The position numbers were made by a program, and so were the translations under genes. A stretch of 18,727 nucleotides of DNA from Chloroflexota bacterium (GTDB lineage: Bacteria; Chloroflexota; Anaerolineae; Promineifilales; Promineifilaceae), in assembly GCA_024223125.1 (NCBI GenBank), contig JAAEOP010000753.1, forward strand, positions 1-18,727. Reading direction: 5' to 3'. Of the stretch, positions 14,764 through 18,727 are shown piece by piece; position 1 is the stretch's first letter, and each line of letters opens with the position of its first letter. Below the pieces are notes generated by a model. It was not told the DNA's origin, did not search any database, and saw only the letters and a list, made by a program, of their open reading frames with translations.

Positions 14764-15075
14764 AGGCTTGTGGTAGCATCCGCCGCGTGGAAAATCATCA
14801 TGGACGCCACCGAAACCGCCCGCCAACAAATTCCGCAAGACCAGTTTCTACAAATTCGATATGAAGATTTATGCGCCCAACCGGCTGCCACATTCCAAAC
14901 GGTGTTTGATTTTTGTGACCTGTCTTCCAGGCCGCAATTTGAAGCCATCCTGCCCCATTTCCCCCTTCACAGCAGCAATCAAAAATGGCAACAAGAGCTA
15001 ACCCTATCCCAACAACAGATGCTGAACGAACTTTTGTACACCCACCTAAACCAGTACGGGTATGGTTCAAATTAG
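14764..15075 (+). pseudogene. C-terminal remnant of a sulfotransferase
   Basis: The frame reads AAWKIIMDATETARQQI, then FLQIRYEDLCAQPAATF and QTVFDFCDL. This is the part of PAPS-dependent sulfotransferases (Sulfotransfer_3-like) after the 3'-phosphate-binding region, where RYEDLxxxPxxTxxxxxxFxxL is conserved. A further 40 residues lead to a normal stop at 15073-15075. The N-terminal P-loop-like PAPS-binding segment is absent: a stop codon precedes the fragment at 14758-14760 and the glycosyltransferase promoter lies just left of it. A GTG at 14770 could start an ORF of about 101 residues but has no convincing ribosome binding site. It is therefore a 5'-deleted pseudogene, probably of a surface-glycan sulfation enzyme. 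Confidence 0.7.
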
Positions 15076-15129
15076 CCTCTAACGCCGGGACAACGTTAGC
15101 AAATAGCCTACCAGCAGCAAACATTTTTT

Positions 15130-15222
15130 GTAACCATTCAGGTGCCCGGCACTTCATTGTCAAGTCTACTGGAGTAGCACACTCGTTTATAAGTGCCGGG
15201 CACCTTGGGGGAGTGAATGGTT
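15130..15222 (-). mobile_element. 93-bp palindromic MITE-like element, copy B, with 9-10-bp target duplication
   Basis: Inverted relative to copy A (436-528), the same length, and about 90 of 93 bases identical; the differences are clustered in the loop (AGACTTGACAATG against AGACCTGGTAATG). It is flanked by the direct repeat ACATTTTTT at 15121-15129 and 15223-15231, extendable to 10 bp by a shared G. Read in element orientation, the target is AAAAAATGT here and AAAAAAGTT at copy A, so both insertions chose an A6 tract followed by a G/T-rich triplet. It lies between the sulfotransferase remnant and the methyltransferase, and its right duplication falls where a -35 box of the methyltransferase promoter candidate would lie. 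Confidence 0.8.
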
Positions 15223-15249
15223 ACATTTTTTGTCATTGGAGTGTGATCA

Positions 15250-15255
15250 TATAAT
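15250..15255 (+). promoter_or_regulatory. Possible -10 box for the methyltransferase operon
   Basis: TATAAT matches the -10 consensus exactly. The best upstream hexamers are TTTTTG (15227-15232, 17-base spacing) and TTGTCA (15230-15235, 14-base spacing), both overlapping the target duplication of the 93-bp element. The resulting leader would be about 95 bases. Confidence 0.35.
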
Positions 15256-15356
15256 TCTTGCTAATTGAGATGACAACGAATGAAGGAACCAACAAATTTC
15301 TTCGACTGATACTAGCTGTTCCTTTCAAAATTCGTGGTAGTCAATAGAGGTTGACC

Positions 15357-16178
15357 ATGCTCGACTTGCCCAATTTGGAGGATGTTCAAACTGATGTGGA
15401 ACTGAAAACTTGCTGCGCGGCCGTTTATGAAAGTCAATGGGCGCAATTGTTATTAGGGGATTCATTTCATCCTGGCGGTCTGGCGTTGACACGGCGCATT
15501 GGCGAACTGCTGCAATTGGGGCCAGATGACCGGGTGTTGGATGTTGCTTCTGGGCAGGGAACGAGCGCTCTATTTCTGGCCGAGACGTTTGGTTGTGATG
15601 TGGTGGGGGTGGACTACGGCCGTATTGCCACCCAACAAGCCAATCAAGCTGCCGTCAAAGTGGGACTGGCCCACAAAGTCCACTTTGAATATGGAGACGC
15701 CGAATGCCTTCCTTTTGACGACGCTTCATTTGACGCCATTATTTGTGAATGTGCTTTTTGTACTTTTCCCGATAAGCCAACGGCGGCCGCAGAAGTGGCG
15801 CGAGTATTGAAGGATAACGGTCGTGTCGCCCTCAGCGATCTGACCCGAACCCGAAACGGTCCTCTGCCACCCGAACTAGAAACGCTTATTGCCTGGATTG
15901 CCTGTATTGCCGACGCCCAACCATTGGAAAAATATACTGCCTATCTGGAAACGGTCGGACTAACTGTCACCCAGGTAGAATCCCACGACACCGCTCTGGT
16001 TGAACTAATACGCGATGTACGTGGCAAACTGTTGGCCGCGGAACTCATGGTCAAGTTGGGCAAGATTGATTTCCCAACGGCCGATTTCAGTCAGGCCAAA
16101 AAGATTGCTCGTACGGCCGCTGAGTCTGTGCGGCAAGGTAAATTGGGGTACGCTATTTTGGTTGCAAGTGGCAAGTAA
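15357..16178 (+). CDS. Class I SAM-dependent methyltransferase
   Basis: A 273-residue methyltransferase of the UbiE/ArsM-like type. SAM motif I is VLDVASGQGTSALFL (residues 60-74), the acidic residue ending strand two is in VVGVDYG, motif II is near GDAECLPFDDASFD, and post-motif sequence is EVARVLKDNGRVALSDL. It starts with an uncommon conserved-looking segment (ELKTCCAAVYES ... LLGDSFHPGG) with paired C19/C20, plus CECAFC later. Several cysteines invite comparison with arsenite methyltransferases, but the ArsM cysteine arrangement is not clearly present. ATG 15357 is preferred, with AGAGG six to seven bases before it; a TTG two codons upstream is the alternative. It is followed after 14 bases by the SDR gene, so the two are probably cotranscribed. 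Substrate unknown. Confidence 0.88.
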   Translation: MLDLPNLEDVQTDVELKTCCAAVYESQWAQLLLGDSFHPGGLALTRRIGELLQLGPDDRVLDVASGQGTSALFLAETFGCDVVGVDYGRIATQQANQAAVKVGLAHKVHFEYGDAECLPFDDASFDAIICECAFCTFPDKPTAAAEVARVLKDNGRVALSDLTRTRNGPLPPELETLIAWIACIADAQPLEKYTAYLETVGLTVTQVESHDTALVELIRDVRGKLLAAELMVKLGKIDFPTADFSQAKKIARTAAESVRQGKLGYAILVASGK

Positions 16179-16192
16179 AAGGAGAATCTATC

Positions 16193-17119
16193 ATGCGTGT
16201 CATCGTCACCGGCGGAACTGGTTTGATTGGGACGCCTTTAGTTAAAAGGCTGGCAAAGTCTGGGTATGACGTCACCGTTTTGAGCCGTAATCCAGCCAAA
16301 TACAAATTCCCCGAAGGTGTGCGCGGCGAGCGGTGGGATGCGGAATCGGCCGTAGGTTGGGGTCATCTGGCAAATGGGGCTGGAGCAATCATCAATCTGG
16401 CCGGAGAAAGCATTGGCGGGCGGGGATTTCCGCCGCTGCGCTGGACGGCCGAACGCAAACAACGCATTCTACATAGTCGGCTCAAGGCCGGAAAAGCAAT
16501 CGTCGCTGCAGTTCGGGCCGCCACAAGCAAACCCCACGTCGTCATCCAAGCCTCAGGCATTGATTATTATGGAAACGTCCCCGACGAAACCATCATCACC
16601 GAAGAAGCGCCAAAAGGGGAAGGATTTCTTTCTGATGTAACGTGGGATTGGGAAAATTCAACAGCGGCCGTGAAGAAAATGGGTACGCGCCAAATCATTC
16701 TAAGAACCGGCCTGGTGTTAAGTCTGGACGGAGGCGCGCTACCTCAAACCATGCTCCCTTTTAAGTTTTTTGCCGGCGGGCCATTAGGCGGCGGCAAACA
16801 ATGGCTGTCCTGGATTCATTTGGAAGATGAGATACAAGCCATTCAATTTTTGCTAGAATCTTCAGATGCGGCTGGCGTGTACAACCTCTGCGCCCCCAAC
16901 CCGCTGCCGCAAAAACAGGTAGCAAAGGAGATTGGGCGGATGATGTCACGGCCGTCACTCATCCCCACCCCCGCTTTTGCCTTGAAGCTAATTTTGGGGG
17001 AAATGGCAGTGATGATATTAGACGGCCGTTGCGCCCTGCCCCACCGTCTGCAAGAAATGGGCTTCACCTGGCAATATCCACATCTGCGGGATGCGCTTTT
17101 AGATTTGTATAACCGTTAA
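16193..17119 (+). CDS. TIGR01777-type SDR family protein (YfcH/SDR39U1-like)
   Basis: A 308-residue atypical short-chain dehydrogenase/epimerase. The nucleotide-binding loop GGTGLIG (7-13) begins the Rossmann fold, then IINLAGESIGG, a signature of this subfamily, followed by the RxxRILxSR segment. An SGIDYYG stretch takes the place of the usual YxxxK site, then RTGLVLSLDGGALPQ and WIHLEDEIQAI, and the C-terminal DUF1731-like tail with PTPAFALKLILGEMA and ALPHRLQEMGFTWQYP. All conserved blocks are present and the length is normal (about 295-310). A good ribosome binding site (AAGGAG) lies eight bases before the ATG. Members bind NADP(H) but have no established physiological substrate. Close spacing to the methyltransferase implies an operon. 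Confidence 0.93.
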   Translation: MRVIVTGGTGLIGTPLVKRLAKSGYDVTVLSRNPAKYKFPEGVRGERWDAESAVGWGHLANGAGAIINLAGESIGGRGFPPLRWTAERKQRILHSRLKAGKAIVAAVRAATSKPHVVIQASGIDYYGNVPDETIITEEAPKGEGFLSDVTWDWENSTAAVKKMGTRQIILRTGLVLSLDGGALPQTMLPFKFFAGGPLGGGKQWLSWIHLEDEIQAIQFLLESSDAAGVYNLCAPNPLPQKQVAKEIGRMMSRPSLIPTPAFALKLILGEMAVMILDGRCALPHRLQEMGFTWQYPHLRDALLDLYNR

Positions 17120-17190
17120 GTGAGGTTTCATTCACGCAACCATAATACGCCAGTTTTGCCGATTTTGTGCTATGAAGGGACAATGGTTTT

Positions 17191-17871
17191 ATGACCCAAC
17201 TATTTTTTGTATGGCTAGGCTCTAAACGAGCGCAGAAGAATCATGTGCCTGAAAAGGGGTGGCGGCTGGACAGGGCTATGCAAGCTGGACTACCCGTGCC
17301 CAACGGCGGCATTTTTCTGGATGATTTTTATTGGTTGGCGCGGCAGGAAGAGATTGTGTTGGCGGACAACGGCCGTCTCTCAATCTCCCAGCCCCAAAAA
17401 TTGTATGATTTATTGTACACGGCCGTACGCTTTCCTCATCTAGATAAACCATGTGCCATTCGTCCACTTTTTGGCCGCACTTTAGCTATCTCGCCCCAAC
17501 TAAACATAGATATGAATGATTCGGCTGTATTGGCGGCGGCGCTGGTAGATTTGTGGACGGCCGTATTACCCCATGAAGAAACAACCGGCCACGAGTTGTT
17601 AGTTCAGGAAATGGTCGCTGCAGAAGTGATAGGCACGGCCGTATCCCACGTCCAAACTGCCACCGACACAATCACAACCCCAACCGATAGCTTGACATTG
17701 CCCCACTTAGGTCGTTGGCAAAAACCGGCGGCCGCCGCGCCCGACCACATCCAAAGACTGCAAAAACTCCTGCGCGGCGTCCGGCGCACCTTTGGCAATG
17801 GGGATTGGGAAGTGACGTGGGGGGATGACGGCCGTGTGTGTTGGCTGCTGCAAATTCAAGCGATTCTGTAG
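17191..17871 (+). CDS. Short, divergent PEP-synthase/PPDK N-terminal (ATP-grasp) domain protein
   Basis: A 226-residue protein. It begins with a segment like that of the pyruvate, phosphate dikinase ATP-binding domain: KGWRLDRAMQAGLPVPNGGIFL corresponds to the GGKxxxLxxLxxxGxPVPxGF region. It ends with VTWGDDGRVCWLLQIQAIL, matching the closing (IE)W..DG.LWLLQARP strand. The middle contains ELLVQEMVAAEVIGTAVSH, similar to the VQxMVxxxxxGVxFS strand. The usual VRSSATxED motif is reduced to CAIRPLFGR, and the total is well below the roughly 320 residues of a full domain, so catalysis is doubtful. GAAGGGA at 17174-17180 supports ATG 17191. It carries five ACGGCCGT octamers. It may be a degenerate paralog or a regulatory half of a larger PEP-synthase-like system, but no partner domain is nearby. 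Confidence 0.65.
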   Translation: MTQLFFVWLGSKRAQKNHVPEKGWRLDRAMQAGLPVPNGGIFLDDFYWLARQEEIVLADNGRLSISQPQKLYDLLYTAVRFPHLDKPCAIRPLFGRTLAISPQLNIDMNDSAVLAAALVDLWTAVLPHEETTGHELLVQEMVAAEVIGTAVSHVQTATDTITTPTDSLTLPHLGRWQKPAAAAPDHIQRLQKLLRGVRRTFGNGDWEVTWGDDGRVCWLLQIQAIL

Positions 17872-18251
17872 ATATTCTCCTATTGTTGCGTACTGGTAAG
17901 AAAACCGCCCTGGAATAGAATTTGAGTATCTTCTCAATAAGTCGTGGTGGACAGAATTCAAATGAACTATAACACTTTGGCCCGGCCGCTGGCTAGAAAC
18001 GGCGTGTGATTGAGGGTAGAAGCGGTAATGATATACCAGGACTCATCCAGATAAATGTGTGGTGGATGGTGCATTTTATCTAAAGCCTTTCGTCTAATCC
18101 GGAGTCGAGGCTTTAGCCGGGAGAGGTGGTAAGGAAAGACCCGGCTGAAGCCTCGACTCCGGAGGGAGGGGGAAAATGGCGACGGTGACGCGCTTCGCGC
18201 GGAGATGGTGGGGGACCCCGTCAGAAGGGCAGAGACCAGAAAACCAGTAGA
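17872..18251. other. Gene-free gap between convergent genes
   Basis: No coding region is supported in these 380 bases; the open frames have no recognisable protein content. The only structured element is the strong hairpin at 18099-18162. The stretch has no ACGGCCGT octamer. Confidence 0.5.
18099..18162. repeat. Long hairpin repeat of the CCGGAGTCGAGGCTTCAGCCGGG type
   Basis: Arms of 23 bases (18099-18121 and 18140-18162) pair with a single T/C mismatch that would be G-U in RNA, around an 18-base purine-rich loop. It sits between the converging ATP-grasp-like and FGE-fold genes. The near-perfect stem suggests a dispersed palindromic repeat that also works as a transcript end or stabiliser; no U-tract follows on either strand. 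Confidence 0.75.
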
Positions 18252-18727
18252 TCACCCTCCTGGGGCGGACGCACACCGGGACCCCACACGGTGGGCCGTG
18301 ATCGTCGGACTGAAGTTGAGCCGAGCAGCGACGCGGTGGGCGCGCCAATTGTCGACCCAACTGCCGCCCCGCAGCGCTTTGTATATGCCGCTAGCCGGGC
18401 CGGGTGGATTGCTGTAGGGAGAACTACTGTAATAGTTGCCATCATACCAGTCATTCGTCCATTCCCACACGTTACCGCTCATATCCATAGCTCCATACGG
18501 GCTGACCCCAGTTGGGTAATCGCCCACCTGGCTGGTATCGCCCACGCAATAATTTCCTGTGGCTTCATTACGGCTATTAGCCAGAGTGCAATCCGGGTCC
18601 TGGTCGCCCCACGGATAGGCGCGTACCGTTGTGCCTCGCGCTGCTTTTTCCCATTCCGCTTCGGTGGGCAGCCGCTTGCCCGCCCAGGTGCAGTAATCAT
18701 TCGCCCTGTACCAATCCACATGAATCA
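18252..18727 (-). CDS. FGE-sulfatase-fold protein (SUMF1 domain), C-terminal part
   Basis: The frame is open to the right edge of the window, so this is the C-terminal about 158 residues of a longer protein. An in-frame GTG at 18719 is not a real start, because the conserved domain continues upstream of it ([11 protein letters not shown]). Domain hallmarks are [57 protein letters not shown] and the closing AHRVGSRCA. In true formylglycine-generating enzymes the segment after GGS contains two copper-binding cysteines (GGSxxCxxxxCxRYRxAAR); here it reads [16 protein letters not shown] with none. The protein is therefore not a canonical sulfatase activator and belongs with the many Cys-less SUMF1-domain proteins, often fused to kinases or lipoprotein domains. 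The N-terminal architecture is outside the window. Confidence 0.88.
   Translation of the reverse strand, partial: IHVDWYRANDYCTWAGKRLPTEAEWEKAARGTTVRAYPWGDQDPDCTLANSRNEATGNYCVGDTSQVGDYPTGVSPYGAMDMSGNVWEWTNDWYDGNYYSSSPYSNPPGPASGIYKALRGGSWVDNWRAHRVAARLNFSPTITAHRVGSRCASAPGG

Larger units (their letters stand above)
706..17835. repeat. Dispersed palindromic octamer ACGGCCGT, about 33 copies
   Basis: The self-complementary octamer was found by eye at first-base positions including 706, 2195, 2482, 2557, 4950, 5303, 5530, 5922, 8371, 8550, 8626, 8726, 8957, 9238, 9764, 10053, 10123, 11210, 11488, 11800, 12299, 13886, 14100, 14270, 14417, 15616, 16948, 17022, 17369, 17419, 17557, 17635 and 17828. 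Random expectation in a window this size is about 0.3. Nearly all copies lie inside genes and in different reading frames (Thr-Ala-Val, x-Gly-Arg), so protein sequence does not explain them. It behaves like the HIP1 octamer of cyanobacteria. Long gaps occur at 2565-4949, 5930-8370 and 12307-13885. Confidence 0.85.

Noticed and set aside
15357..17119. An arsenic detoxification cluster (arsM plus partner)
   Set aside because: The methyltransferase has several cysteines but not a clear ArsM arrangement, and neither an arsR-type regulator nor an arsenite pump is present.
1..18727. CRISPR array, rRNA, replication origin or prophage
   Set aside because: No regularly spaced repeats, ribosomal RNA cores, clustered DnaA-box pattern or phage structural genes were seen.

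Overview
The window looks like a chromosomal segment of an uncultured filamentous-type Chloroflexota (Anaerolineae or a near relative). This is an inference from the mix of genes, the moderate GC content, the many short palindromic intergenic repeats and an extreme excess of the octamer ACGGCCGT (about 33 copies counted by eye, against well under one expected). No rRNA, tRNA, CRISPR array, phage genes or complete insertion sequence was seen.

Layout. Bases 1-562 hold no gene but carry a 93-bp palindromic mobile element (436-528) flanked by direct repeats, inserted directly in front of a two-component pair: a membrane GAF histidine kinase (563-2275) and an OmpR-type response regulator (2272-3081) joined by an ATGA overlap. 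Next come a broken patatin-like phospholipase (3096-3368), an intact mercuric-reductase-like flavoprotein disulfide reductase (3399-4790) and, convergent to it, an HtrA-like protease cut off inside its PDZ domain (4792-5862, minus). Bases 6021-7979 carry three tandem paralogous small membrane proteins of unknown function, separated by hairpin repeats. From 8185 to 14738 everything is on the minus strand: a molybdopterin oxidoreductase, a PD-(D/E)XK-like protein, a calcineurin-like phosphoesterase, a nitronate monooxygenase-like flavoprotein and a GT4 glycosyltransferase. Bases 14764-15075 hold the C-terminal remnant of a sulfotransferase, followed by the second, inverted and nearly identical copy of the 93-bp element (15130-15222). 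A plus-strand group follows: SAM methyltransferase (15357-16178), TIGR01777-type SDR (16193-17119) and a short PEP-synthase-like ATP-grasp protein (17191-17871). The right edge has a strong hairpin repeat (18099-18162) and the C-terminal part of an FGE-sulfatase-fold protein (18252-18727, minus).

How it works together. Apart from the kinase/regulator pair, the methyltransferase/SDR pair and the membrane-protein triplet, the genes do not form an obvious pathway. The region is best read as a mosaic of housekeeping and accessory genes, with three visibly decayed genes and at least six palindromic repeat elements. The signals most worth following are the 93-bp element with its target-site duplications, the ACGGCCGT octamer, and the unrecognised duplicated membrane-protein family.
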